A stretch of 64,000 nt of DNA from Mesorhizobium mediterraneum (GTDB lineage Bacteria; Pseudomonadota; Alphaproteobacteria; Rhizobiales; Rhizobiaceae), in the NCBI RefSeq assembly GCF_002284565.1, contig NZ_NPKI01000032.1, positions 62,390 through 126,389 on the forward strand, read 5' to 3'. Both the position numbers and the translations under genes were made by a program. Below are positions 51,366 to 58,680 of this stretch, piece by piece (positions within the stretch are counted from its first letter, which is position 1; the number at the start of each line of letters is the position of its first letter). The notes beneath the pieces are model-generated. The model saw only the letters and a list, made by a program, of their open reading frames with translations. It made no database searches and was not told the DNA's origin.

Positions 51366-51391
51366 CCACCTCGTTCCGCCAGGGAACAAGG
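51366..51391. promoter_or_regulatory. Inverted repeat, operator-like (copy 1)
   Basis: ACCTCGTTCC and GGAACAAGGT form 10-bp arms with one mismatch around a short spacer. A near-identical structure occurs at 52944-52970, so it may be a site for an element-encoded regulator. Confidence 0.45.
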
Positions 51392-51495
51392 TGCACACCA
51401 TGAAGCGGCCCAAGGCAATTGGGCGGGGCAGGCCGAAAAGTCGGGAAGACGGAAAGACTTTCCCCCAGGAAGAGGCTTTGGCCTTAGCGCGGTTT

Positions 51496-51750
51496 TCAGC
51501 GTGCCTTCCTGAGCCGTACGCCTGGTCCTTCACCGTTCTCGTCGACGAAGACGACGCCGGCCGCCTCGAGGGCGCGCCGCACAGCTGCTACGTTGTTTGG
51601 CAAGCCTGATGCTGGGCCTTCGCTCGCTTCCATGCGTCGCAGCGTCGGGACAGATATCGAAGCCGAGGTGGCTAGATCCGTTTGGGCTATCCCCGCGAGC
51701 GCTCGCGCAGCTGCAATTTGCCGTCCTGAAATTTGATCGTTATCGCTCAC
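51496..51750 (-). CDS. XRE-family transcriptional regulator
   Basis: An 84-aa protein whose helix-turn-helix covers GRQIAAARALAGIAQTDLAT and SASISVPTLRRMEASEG (residues about 9-45), the standard Cro/C1 pattern. It has no C-terminal dimerisation or protease domain, so it is of Cro size. It is divergent from the gene at 51833, with an inverted repeat between them, and probably controls that promoter and its own. Confidence 0.85.
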   Translation of the reverse strand: MSDNDQISGRQIAAARALAGIAQTDLATSASISVPTLRRMEASEGPASGLPNNVAAVRRALEAAGVVFVDENGEGPGVRLRKAR

Positions 51751-51782
51751 AATGATTGAAACCTATTGACGGTCAGCGCGAA

Positions 51783-51819
51783 TTGAGCGAAAGCTATCAC
51801 CGTTAGAGGTTTCGCTCAA
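51783..51819. promoter_or_regulatory. Operator-like inverted repeat between the XRE gene and its divergent neighbour
   Basis: TTGAGCGAAA and TTTCGCTCAA are perfect 10-bp arms separated by 17 bases, in the 82-base gap between the two divergent genes. A second dyad (GAAACCT ... AGGTTTC) overlaps it. Likely a binding region for the XRE protein. Confidence 0.6.
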
Positions 51820-51832
51820 CGGAGAAAATGTA

Positions 51833-52528
51833 ATGCCGAACGCACGTGTCGCGGCAGCCGCCGAAGGCTTGCCGAAAATCTTCCAAGCAGAGAACAACGT
51901 TCCAGCCAAGAACGGTTTGTCGCGACGGTCTGTCCTAGGCGCTCTCGCAACGCTGCCTGTCGCGTCGTTGCCGGCCTTGGCCGAGACGGCCGAGCATCCC
52001 GACGCCGATCTGCTCTGGCTCGATAAGGAAATGGAAGAAGCCGACGTTCAGCGGAATCTGGCTGCAAAAGCCTGCCGGCGGATCGGCAAGAAGTGCGAGA
52101 AGCTTTTTCCGCCGGCGCCTCCGCAGTGGGAGCCGCCGGACATGCCGGACTCCCTTCGTAAAATCATTGGCAATTCGACAATTCATGACCTCAAATCGAA
52201 CCCCCCGGCGCATCTTCTCGCTTGGAGACAGCTGCTTGACGAGCAGCGGGCCGCGAGCAAGGCATTGCAGGAAGCCTATCTCGATAAAGTGGATGAGATA
52301 AACCGCCAGTCCGGCGTGGACGCCGCCGAAAAGGCTCTCAGCGCGCGCGTCGACGAGCTGTACAAGATCGGCGATCGCATCATTGCAACGCCGGCCAACA
52401 CACTGGAGGGGATACTCGTAAAGCTCCGGGCGGTCGATATGATGGATTTTGCATCCTTCGCCGCCGAAAGCGCGGTCTTCTCGTCGATCGCCGCGGATAT
52501 CAGGCGGCTCGCAGGGGAGGCGACATAA
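51833..52528 (+). CDS. Element protein with Tat-like N-terminal signal
   Basis: A 231-aa protein with a twin-arginine-like segment at residues about 30-50 (LSRRSVLGALATLPVASLPA) ending in an Ala-x-Ala-type site, then a long helical and coiled-coil region (DADLLWLDKEMEEADVQRNL, AEKALSARVDELYKIGDRII). It could be exported, or the hydrophobic stretch may be incidental. It is divergent from the XRE regulator and followed after 1 nt by a coiled-coil gene. No family recognised. Confidence 0.6.
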   Translation: MPNARVAAAAEGLPKIFQAENNVPAKNGLSRRSVLGALATLPVASLPALAETAEHPDADLLWLDKEMEEADVQRNLAAKACRRIGKKCEKLFPPAPPQWEPPDMPDSLRKIIGNSTIHDLKSNPPAHLLAWRQLLDEQRAASKALQEAYLDKVDEINRQSGVDAAEKALSARVDELYKIGDRIIATPANTLEGILVKLRAVDMMDFASFAAESAVFSSIAADIRRLAGEAT

Positions 52529-52529
52529 A

Positions 52530-52901
52530 ATGGGCGCCAGGGCGCGCGAGGCCGACGCCAGGCTCCTCCGGCTTGAGGCCAAATTCAACGCTGCGAGCGA
52601 CCGATGGAACGCGGCGACCGACCGAACGGAGAAGCTCGAAGCGGAGCTTGACGAACGTCTCAGGTCACTGAAGTCGCGCCTCATCTCGCGCATCGAAAAG
52701 GCGGAAAAGAAGGAGGAGAAAAGGGCCGCTGCTTTCGGCCGCGCGTTCGACAGGGTCATGAAGACCCGGGCCAGAACCATTGAAGGCCTGGCCGTGAAGG
52801 TGAGAGTTCGCGAGCGCGACTACACGGACGACGAGGAGAGCGAGATAGCAATTCTCAACAGCCTGGTCGACGACATTAAGTCGCTGACCGGCGGACCCTA
52901 G
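52530..52901 (+). CDS. Coiled-coil protein of the element
   Basis: A 123-aa, highly charged protein, coiled-coil over most of its length (RTEKLEAELDERLRSLKSRL, SRIEKAEKKEEKRAAAFGRA). It starts 1 nt after the upstream gene, so the two are coupled and may interact. The frame extends upstream to 52449 but only inside the preceding gene. Function unknown. Confidence 0.6.
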   Translation: MGARAREADARLLRLEAKFNAASDRWNAATDRTEKLEAELDERLRSLKSRLISRIEKAEKKEEKRAAAFGRAFDRVMKTRARTIEGLAVKVRVRERDYTDDEESEIAILNSLVDDIKSLTGGP

Positions 52902-53339
52902 TTCTCATGTTCTCGGCGGGAATATGAGACGGTTCAACGCACCGACCTCGTTCCAGTTGGGAACAAGGTCCGCTGAGAAGGTGGCTAATTTCGCCACCAT
53001 TCAACCGCGCCTGTTCAGGTGGGGAAATTCCCCAGTTGCGGCGGGTCTGCAAATTTGCCGACCCACCCGAGGGCGTGCAGATTTGCACCCCCTGCCGGGT
53101 TAGACGTTTCACAGGAAAAGCACTGAAACAGGCCGCCGCCTGGAGGGTGGCGTTCGAAAAATGCGGCCGGGTGTCTCACGGGTGACCGGCGCTGTAACCA
53201 TCTGATGTGGTGGCTAAATTAGCCACGGTGGGGAAATTCCCCACCGTCACCCGCCGCGTGCCACTTGCCACGTAACCTACATCATTGACAAAACATGCGG
53301 CATGCGCGATACAAGCTTTATCAGCGATGGAGCTTGTGA
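52902..53339. repeat. Non-coding region with an array of short palindromes
   Basis: Six short dyads: 52980-52998, 53020-53034, 53043-53064, 53071-53092, 53210-53226 and 53226-53246. Most share an AAATT-type core but have different arms (for example TGGGGAA, GTGGCTAA, GGTGGGGAA, GGGTC-GC). Three have perfect arms spanning the core and one has perfect arms around a 7-base loop. An operator-like dyad (52944-52970) and the second 28-bp repeat (53106-53133) are also here. There is no credible gene in the region. Confidence 0.8.
53106..53133 (+). repeat. 28-bp direct repeat, copy 2
   Basis: Matches 27 of 28 bases of the copy at 51048-51075, about 2 kb away, inside the palindrome-rich region. Confidence 0.8.
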
Positions 53340-53828
53340 GTGAAAAAGCTATCAGAATTCTGCGACACGATTGGCGCCAAGAGAGGCGATATTAGCAATT
53401 GGATCGAGCGGCTGGAACTCAAGACGGCTTATGCCACAACAGTGCCGGGCAGTGCGCGCCGCTTCTCTTTCGACAACGTTTTGGAACTCGCTCTGATCAA
53501 CGGCTATGCGAAGGCCGGCGTTCCGCCTCAGCTCGGCGTGGTGATCGCAGATGCGACGATTCGCAAGCTGCATGATCATGGCAATGCGAAAGGTCGCGAA
53601 TGGGTGGTCTTCGTGGCGGGAGATCTCCAAACAGCCCAAGCTGCCGACAGCCTGGACGAAATCTCCTTCGACGAACTGACTTCGACCCAGCCCAATGATG
53701 CGCCAGTGTTTTCGATGGTGCGAGTCGGAGAGATAGTTCGCCGCGTCAAACGGCTATTTGCCACGCCCGAGGACGCCGGGGAGCGCTCGGCCACACGCGC
53801 CGGCCGCCTCGTCGGGGAAGGCCGGTAG
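53340..53828 (+). CDS. MerR-like winged-helix regulator of the element
   Basis: A 162-aa protein with a MerR-type N terminus: helix-turn-helix KLSEFCDTIGAKRGDISNWI, then YATTVPGSARRFSFDNVLELALINGYAKAG (residues about 30-62), the wing and third helix. The C-terminal part is unlike standard MerR ligand domains and ends basic. GTG start with GGAG upstream. It is 3 nt before a small gene and part of the operon leading to the integrase, so it may regulate integration or excision. Confidence 0.7.
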   Translation: MKKLSEFCDTIGAKRGDISNWIERLELKTAYATTVPGSARRFSFDNVLELALINGYAKAGVPPQLGVVIADATIRKLHDHGNAKGREWVVFVAGDLQTAQAADSLDEISFDELTSTQPNDAPVFSMVRVGEIVRRVKRLFATPEDAGERSATRAGRLVGEGR

Positions 53829-53831
53829 GAG

Positions 53832-54020
53832 ATGGCACCCCGCGCCGCGTTGATCACCCAAGCCGATGCAACTCGACTGTTCAAGGCGGCAAAGCTCGCC
53901 GGCTACGATCGCGCGCGTTTCGTGTCCTATCCAGACGGCCGTGTCGAGGTGCTCGTCGAGACCGTGCGCGCCACCGTCGGTGACGACGAGCCTAACGAAT
54001 GGGACGACGTGCTGAAATGA
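53832..54020 (+). CDS. Small protein preceding the integrase
   Basis: A 62-aa protein (MAPRAALITQADATRLFKAA, then FVSYPDGRVEVLVET) of a kind often found just before tyrosine integrases in alphaproteobacterial prophages. It overlaps the integrase start (ATGA). It is small enough for an excisionase-type helper, but has no clear HTH. Role unknown. Confidence 0.65.
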   Translation: MAPRAALITQADATRLFKAAKLAGYDRARFVSYPDGRVEVLVETVRATVGDDEPNEWDDVLK

Positions 54021-55123
54021 AACGCCGCGCGGCTAACCCATTCCCCGGCGTTTCGCCGGCCCCCGATCGCCACGGCAAAATGCGTTGGCGCCTCCGGAAA
54101 AAGGGCGTGCCGCAGACCTACCTGCCAGGCGAATACGGCTCGATCGAATTCCGCAAGGCCTATGAGGCCGCGCTGCAAGGATCCCGCGCGGCCGCGATGC
54201 CTTCCCGGCACCAATACGGCACATTCGATTGGCTGATTGAGCACTACAAGCGCTCGCCGAAGTGGAAGAAGCTTCGACCGATCTCGCAGTACAATCTCGG
54301 CAAGGACTTTGATCGCTTCAGCAAGGCGTATGGGAAGCGGCGTGTCGCTACTTTGCGGACAGAGCACGTGGAGGCGATCATCGGCAAGAAAGCCGACACG
54401 CCGTCGGCGGCCAATCACCTGCTGAAATTGCTTCGCAGGCTCTGCCGTTTCGCAATGCGCAAGAAGCTGATCGCCGTCGACCCGACGCTCGACGTGGAAC
54501 GCTATGCCGAAAACCCGGACGGCTTCCATACATGGACCGAAGACGAGATCAGCCAATTCGAAGCGCATCATGGCCTCGCCTCCAAGGCGGTCCTCGCACT
54601 TCGGCTGATCCTCAATTCCGGCGCGGCCAGGCAAGACGTTGTGAAGCTGGGGCGTCAGAGCGTGCGCCATGGGCGCATCGCCTATCGCCGCGGCAAAACC
54701 GGCGGCGACGTGGATTTGCCCATCCTCGAGGATCTCGAGGATGTCCTGGCGCTAGTTCCTGGCGATCGGTTGCTGTTCCTGACGCACACCGGCGATCGGC
54801 CGTACAAGCCGACGACATTCGGCAACTGGTTTCACGATCAGTGCATCGCCGCCGGCCTGCCGCACTGCTCCTCACATGGCCTCAGAAAGGCCGGTGCGAC
54901 GCGCCTTGGTAATGCCGGCGCGAGCGAACTGGAGATCATGGCTTTCCTCGGCCACCGCACGCCAGATGAGGCGCGAACCTACGTGAAGAAGTTCAACAGG
55001 AAGCGCCTCAGCGACACCGGCATGGAGAAGGTGTCTAGGGCAAAAAGAGAACAGGATTTGTCCAACCCTGTAGAAAAGTTGGACATTCACCGTCGCAAGG
55101 CTTTGAAAGAAAAGGGAAATTAG
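54017..55123 (+). CDS. Tyrosine-type integrase
   Basis: The 368-aa recombinase has an N-terminal arm-binding region, a SAM-like core-binding domain (FDWLIEHYKRSPKWKKLRPI) and the catalytic domain: Arg near 205 (NSGAARQDVV), Lys in RRGKTGGDVD, His287-x-x-Arg290 (SHGLRKAG), His in FLGHRTPDEA and Tyr near 322 (ARTYVKKF). All catalytic residues are present. It lies 7 bases from the right attachment repeat, which is the tRNA 3' end. It should catalyse integration at and excision from this tRNA-Glu. Confidence 0.93.
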   Translation: MKRRAANPFPGVSPAPDRHGKMRWRLRKKGVPQTYLPGEYGSIEFRKAYEAALQGSRAAAMPSRHQYGTFDWLIEHYKRSPKWKKLRPISQYNLGKDFDRFSKAYGKRRVATLRTEHVEAIIGKKADTPSAANHLLKLLRRLCRFAMRKKLIAVDPTLDVERYAENPDGFHTWTEDEISQFEAHHGLASKAVLALRLILNSGAARQDVVKLGRQSVRHGRIAYRRGKTGGDVDLPILEDLEDVLALVPGDRLLFLTHTGDRPYKPTTFGNWFHDQCIAAGLPHCSSHGLRKAGATRLGNAGASELEIMAFLGHRTPDEARTYVKKFNRKRLSDTGMEKVSRAKREQDLSNPVEKLDIHRRKALKEKGN

Positions 55124-55130
55124 ATGAAGG

Positions 55131-55146
55131 TGGTACGCCCAAGGGG
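55131..55146. other. Right attachment site (attR) within the tRNA 3' end
   Basis: The 16-bp sequence identical to 38918-38933 is the tRNA-Glu 3' terminus including CCA, so integration leaves the tRNA functional. Confidence 0.85.
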
Positions 55147-55205
55147 AATCGAACCCCTGTTCCCGCCGTGAGAGGGCGGTGTCCTGACCGCTAGACGATG
55201 GGCGC
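55131..55205 (-). tRNA. tRNA-Glu (anticodon CTC)
   Basis: The minus strand folds as a 75-nt cloverleaf ending in encoded CCA: acceptor GCGCCCA with TGGGCGT, anticodon loop CTCTCAC on a CCGCC/GGCGG stem, and T-loop GGTTCGAATCC. The gene is intact. Its last 16 bases serve as the element's right attachment site. Confidence 0.95.
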
Positions 55206-55295
55206 GTTCAAGAACCGGCGATATAGGCTGACGGCTGGGAAAAAGCAACTGGGCTTCGGACAGTCTCTAGTGCCGGGAAAATATCCGTTGCAGGC

Positions 55296-55703
55296 TTAGC
55301 GTTTTGGCTGGATCAAGTCCCAGAGATTTCCATGGAGATCGGCGAAAACCGCCACAGTGCCATAGGCCTCGTGTCGGGGCGCCTCACGGAATTCGACGCC
55401 CTTTTCGAGCATCAGCGCGTGGTCGCGGGCAAAGTCGTCGGTTTCGAGAAACAAAAAGACGCGGCCACCGGTCTGGTTGCCGATGCTATCCCTTTGCGCA
55501 TCATCGGCCGCTTCTGCCAGAAGCAGCCGCGCGCCTTGTCCGTCTGCCGGCGCCACCGTGACCCAGCGCTTGCCGCCGCCAAGATCAACGTCTTCGGTGA
55601 GTACAAAGCCCAGCTTGCCGACATACCAGGCGATCGCCTCGTCATAGTTGCTGACCACGAGTGCGACCGTGGCAACGCGGCGATTTTCCGCGAACGCAGT
55701 CAT
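55296..55703 (-). CDS. VOC family protein (glyoxalase-like)
   Basis: A 135-aa single-module VOC protein: VATVALVVSNYDEAIAWYVGKLGF at the start, and VFADLHGNLWDLIQPKR with the closing region at the end, the form typical of glyoxalase/bleomycin-resistance-like proteins. Substrate unknown. Its ATG overlaps the stop of the upstream membrane protein gene by 4 nt. Confidence 0.82.
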   Translation of the reverse strand: MTAFAENRRVATVALVVSNYDEAIAWYVGKLGFVLTEDVDLGGGKRWVTVAPADGQGARLLLAEAADDAQRDSIGNQTGGRVFLFLETDDFARDHALMLEKGVEFREAPRHEAYGTVAVFADLHGNLWDLIQPKR

Positions 55704-56086
55704 TTGTTCCGGATCGAAAAACGACCGATGATGCGGCGCTCGGTGATATCATAGACAAAGATGGCGCGGCTTCCGTCGACAAGCTCCGCATCGATGGAGA
55801 CGCGGTTGCCGGAGAGCGACTGGCTGATGACCTTGGCGCCGACCGGCAGCACGATGTCGCCGGTCAGCGGCTCGCCTGATGGCACCTGGATGTCGCCGGC
55901 CAGCGGCGGGCTAGCCGGCGGCGCGGTGCGCGTTTTGTAGACAAGGGCTGCGATCACCACCATAAGGGCAAGGAACAGCAGGCCGAGATTGATGGCGACG
56001 AAGCGGACGAGCTTCTTGCGCACCTTTTCGACTTCGGGGTCGAGCGGCTTTTCCTCGTCTTCATCGGCAGCGGCCATGGCAAACAT
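55700..56086 (-). CDS. Inner-membrane protein, hypothetical
   Basis: A 128-aa protein with an acidic cytoplasmic start (ADEDEEKPLDPEVEK), one transmembrane helix (FVAINLGLLFLALMVVIAAL) and a periplasmic beta-rich domain (GDIVLPVGAKVISQSLSGNR ... VYDITERRIIGRFSI). The layout is common in Rhizobiales hypothetical proteins near RluD. The start at 56086 avoids overlap with the divergent rluD gene; Met at 56116 would overlap it. Confidence 0.7.
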   Translation of the reverse strand: MFAMAAADEDEEKPLDPEVEKVRKKLVRFVAINLGLLFLALMVVIAALVYKTRTAPPASPPLAGDIQVPSGEPLTGDIVLPVGAKVISQSLSGNRVSIDAELVDGSRAIFVYDITERRIIGRFSIRNK

Positions 56087-56104
56087 TCCGGAACTTTTTT
56101 TTCG

Positions 56105-57190
56105 ATGAGCGCTCATAACGAAGAGGCCCCCATATTGATAGAGGATGGATTGATGGAGGGCGGATCGCCAAACGGGGGATCGCCAGACGGGGGATCGATC
56201 ATGCTGGAAGCGGGTCCCGATGCGGCCGGCCGGCGCCTCGACCAATGGCTGGCGGGCAAGCTCGGTCCGGACATGTCGCGCAGCCGGGTGCAGATGCTGA
56301 TCAGGCAGGGCGCCGTCAAGGTCGGCGGCCAGCCGGTCACCGAGACCAAGCGCAAGATGGCGGCCGGTGACCGCGTGTCGGTCGACATGCCGGAGCCGGA
56401 GCCGGCGGAGCCGCAAGGCGAGAACATCCCGCTCGACGTCCTCTATGAAGACAATGAATTGATCGTCATCAACAAGCCGTCGGGGCTGGTCGTCCATCCC
56501 GGCGCCGGCAACTGGACCGGCACGCTGGTCAACGCGCTGATCCACCATTGCGGCGACAGTCTTTCCGGCATCGGCGGTGTGCGGCGGCCGGGCATCGTCC
56601 ACCGCCTGGACAAGGAGACCAGCGGCGTCATGGTCGTCGCCAAGACCGACCGCGCCCACAAGTCATTGTCGGAGGCCTTTGCCGACCATGGCCTGACCGG
56701 CGATCTCAAACGCGCCTATTTGGCTTTGGTCTGGGGCATACCGATGAGACCGACAGGCACGGTCGACGAGCCGCTTGGCCGCGCCGCCGACCGCGTGCGC
56801 CGTGCCGTGGTGCCCGAGGGCCGCGACGATGCCCGCCACGCCGTCACCCATTTCACCGTGATCGAGCGCTTTGGCGAGCAGCAAAAGGAATTTGCCACGG
56901 CAAGCCTGGTCGAATGCCGGCTCGAGACCGGCCGCACCCATCAGATCCGCGTCCACATGGCTCATATCGGCCATCCGGTCGTCGGCGATCCCGATTATGG
57001 CCAGGCGTTTCGCACCAAGGCGAACCGGCTGCCCGAGCCGCTGAAAGGCCGGGTGAAGGCATTTCCGCGACAGGCATTGCATGCCCGCCTCCTTGAATTT
57101 CGGCATCCGACTACCCATCTACCGATGAGGTTCGAGGCGCCGGTACCGAGGGATATGGAGGAACTCGTCGACGGTTTTCGCAAACTCTGA
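56105..57190 (+). CDS. rluD: Pseudouridine synthase, RluA family (RluD-like)
   Basis: The 361-aa protein has an N-terminal S4 RNA-binding domain (RRLDQWLAGKLGPDMSRSRV, KVGGQPV) and the catalytic domain with the invariant HRLDKETSG (catalytic Asp near residue 169), ALVWG, and CRLETGRTHQIRVHMAHIGHP. RluD makes the pseudouridines of helix 69 in 23S rRNA. The first 35 residues include a short GGSPN/GGSPD/GGS repeat from a 15-bp tandem repeat and are not conserved-looking; Met at 56153 is possible. Exact RluD versus RluC specificity is inferred from length. Confidence 0.85.
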   Translation: MSAHNEEAPILIEDGLMEGGSPNGGSPDGGSIMLEAGPDAAGRRLDQWLAGKLGPDMSRSRVQMLIRQGAVKVGGQPVTETKRKMAAGDRVSVDMPEPEPAEPQGENIPLDVLYEDNELIVINKPSGLVVHPGAGNWTGTLVNALIHHCGDSLSGIGGVRRPGIVHRLDKETSGVMVVAKTDRAHKSLSEAFADHGLTGDLKRAYLALVWGIPMRPTGTVDEPLGRAADRVRRAVVPEGRDDARHAVTHFTVIERFGEQQKEFATASLVECRLETGRTHQIRVHMAHIGHPVVGDPDYGQAFRTKANRLPEPLKGRVKAFPRQALHARLLEFRHPTTHLPMRFEAPVPRDMEELVDGFRKL

Positions 57191-57397
57191 ACCGCCTTCC
57201 ATCCACTCAAAACCTGATTGGCAAAACCTGACAGTCGTTGTTCACTTTGGCGTGACACACTGTTTCCTGTTGAACCAATGCTGTCCTTTCTGGTTTTGTT
57301 CCTATATACATCCGCTGTCGCGACGAGCCTTTTGGCGTTCGCGACATATGCCCGCCGCGTTTCGGGGGCACCACTCCAAGAGAGAGGGGGCGCTATC

Positions 57398-58309
57398 ATG
57401 GCCCAGTCATTACCCAGTATCGTTTCCGGCGAAGGCGGCCTCAGCCGCTACCTGGAAGAAATCCGTCGCTTTCCGATGCTTCAGCCGCAGGAAGAGTACA
57501 TGCTCGCCAAGCGTTACGCTGAGCATGAGGACACCACGGCTGCGCACAAGCTCGTCACCAGCCACCTTCGGCTCGTCGCCAAGATCGCCATGGGCTATCG
57601 CGGCTACGGCCTGCCGATCGGCGAGGTGATCTCGGAAGGCAATGTCGGCCTGATGCAGGCTGTCAAGAAATTCGAACCGGAGCGTGGCTTCCGGCTTGCC
57701 ACCTACGCCATGTGGTGGATCAAGGCCTCGATCCAGGAATACATCCTGCGCTCGTGGAGCTTGGTCAAGATGGGCACGACCGCCAACCAGAAGCGCCTGT
57801 TCTTCAACCTGCGCAAGGTGAAGGGCAAGATCCAGGCGCTCGACGACGGCGATTTGAAGCCCGATCAGATCACCGAGATCGCCACCCGCCTCAACGTGTC
57901 CGAAGCGGAGGTGGTGTCGATGAACCGCCGCCTTTCGGGCGATGCCTCGCTCAACGCACCGATCCGGGCGAGCGAAGGTGAATCGGGTGAATGGCAGGAC
58001 TGGCTGGTCGACGACCACGAAAGCCAGGAAGAGGCGCTGATCGAGCAGGACGAGCTGGAAAACCGGCGCGGCATGCTGTCCGGCGCTCTTGCCGTGCTCA
58101 ACGAGCGCGAGCGGCGCATCTTCGAGGCGCGCCGCCTGGCCGAGGAGCCGCTGACGCTGGAAGAGCTGTCGGCCGAGTTCGACATCAGCCGCGAGCGCGT
58201 GCGCCAGATCGAGGTGCGCGCCTTCGAGAAGGTGCAGGACGCGGTCAAGGCCGCGGCCAAGCGCCAGATGCAGGCCCTGCGCACCATCGAGGCGCAGCCG
58301 GCGGCGTAA
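57398..58309 (+). CDS. rpoH: RNA polymerase heat-shock sigma factor RpoH
   Basis: The 303-aa sigma-70 family protein lacks region 1.1 and has region 1.2/2 (LSRYLEEIRRFPMLQPQEEY, HKLVTSHLRLVAKIAMGYRG, FRLATYAMWWIKASIQEYIL), the RpoH box QKRLFFNLRKVK that distinguishes sigma-32, and region 4 (LTLEELSAEFDISRERVRQIE). GAGAGGGGG precedes the ATG at 57398; the frame upstream to 57218 is not sigma-like. Rhizobia usually carry two rpoH genes; this is one of them. A strong terminator follows. Confidence 0.94.
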   Translation: MAQSLPSIVSGEGGLSRYLEEIRRFPMLQPQEEYMLAKRYAEHEDTTAAHKLVTSHLRLVAKIAMGYRGYGLPIGEVISEGNVGLMQAVKKFEPERGFRLATYAMWWIKASIQEYILRSWSLVKMGTTANQKRLFFNLRKVKGKIQALDDGDLKPDQITEIATRLNVSEAEVVSMNRRLSGDASLNAPIRASEGESGEWQDWLVDDHESQEEALIEQDELENRRGMLSGALAVLNERERRIFEARRLAEEPLTLEELSAEFDISRERVRQIEVRAFEKVQDAVKAAAKRQMQALRTIEAQPAA

Positions 58310-58328
58310 GGCTTCCGACGAAACAAAT

Positions 58329-58364
58329 AACGGCGGCGTCAGGCAACTGGCGCCGCCGTTTTTT
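58329..58364 (+). terminator. Rho-independent terminator after rpoH
   Basis: AACGGCGGCG and CGCCGCCGTT form a perfect 10-bp stem around a 12-base loop, followed by six T residues, 20 bases past the rpoH stop. Confidence 0.92.
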
Positions 58365-58680
58365 ATGGGTCCTCCGACTGCCGGGAGAGCTGTACCTTGG
58401 TGCCATATTCTAGCTAGGGTTGGTTATTGCCCGCCCATGCGACGCGCTACCGCTCCACCAAAGATGCCGGCGGTTTCGGCCTCGCCATCGCGTTCGCAAA
58501 CGATCTTATTCATAGCGGCATTATAGCAATTTTCCCCAAGCCCCGGAAACCGCAACGCTGCAAATTGTGGCGGCAATGTTCCGGCGCCTTACGAGCTTCC
58601 GTCGCGAAATTCCACGAAGCGGCACTTGCGGCAGGCGGGCGCGACAATGGGGCGCCGACCTCGTCTATTTGGAGATGACG
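58365..58680. other. Intergenic region without a recognisable gene
   Basis: About 315 bases past the rpoH terminator. Short open frames exist but none shows domain-like sequence or a good ribosome site. I see no repeat or operator. Confidence 0.4.

Larger units (their letters stand above)
38918..55146. mobile_element. Integrated phage-like element at tRNA-Glu (about 16.2 kb)
   Basis: A perfect 16-bp direct repeat bounds the region (38918-38933 and 55131-55146). The right copy is the 3' end of a tRNA-Glu(CTC) gene, and a tyrosine integrase gene lies 8 bases inside that end: the classic tRNA-targeted layout. Inside are a replication-type HTH gene, HK97 protease and capsid, tape measure and tail-tip-like genes, two regulators and accessory genes. 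I recognise no terminase, portal, connector, major tail protein, lysin or holin. It is therefore a decayed prophage or a satellite needing helper functions. All structural genes read left to right and are intact. Confidence 0.88.

Noticed and set aside
51391..51609. Plus-strand 72-codon gene
   Set aside because: It overlaps the well-supported XRE regulator on the other strand and has no ribosome site of note.
52876..53112. Minus-strand 78-codon gene across the palindrome array
   Set aside because: It is the translation of the palindromes themselves and has no domain or start signal; it is treated as repeat DNA.
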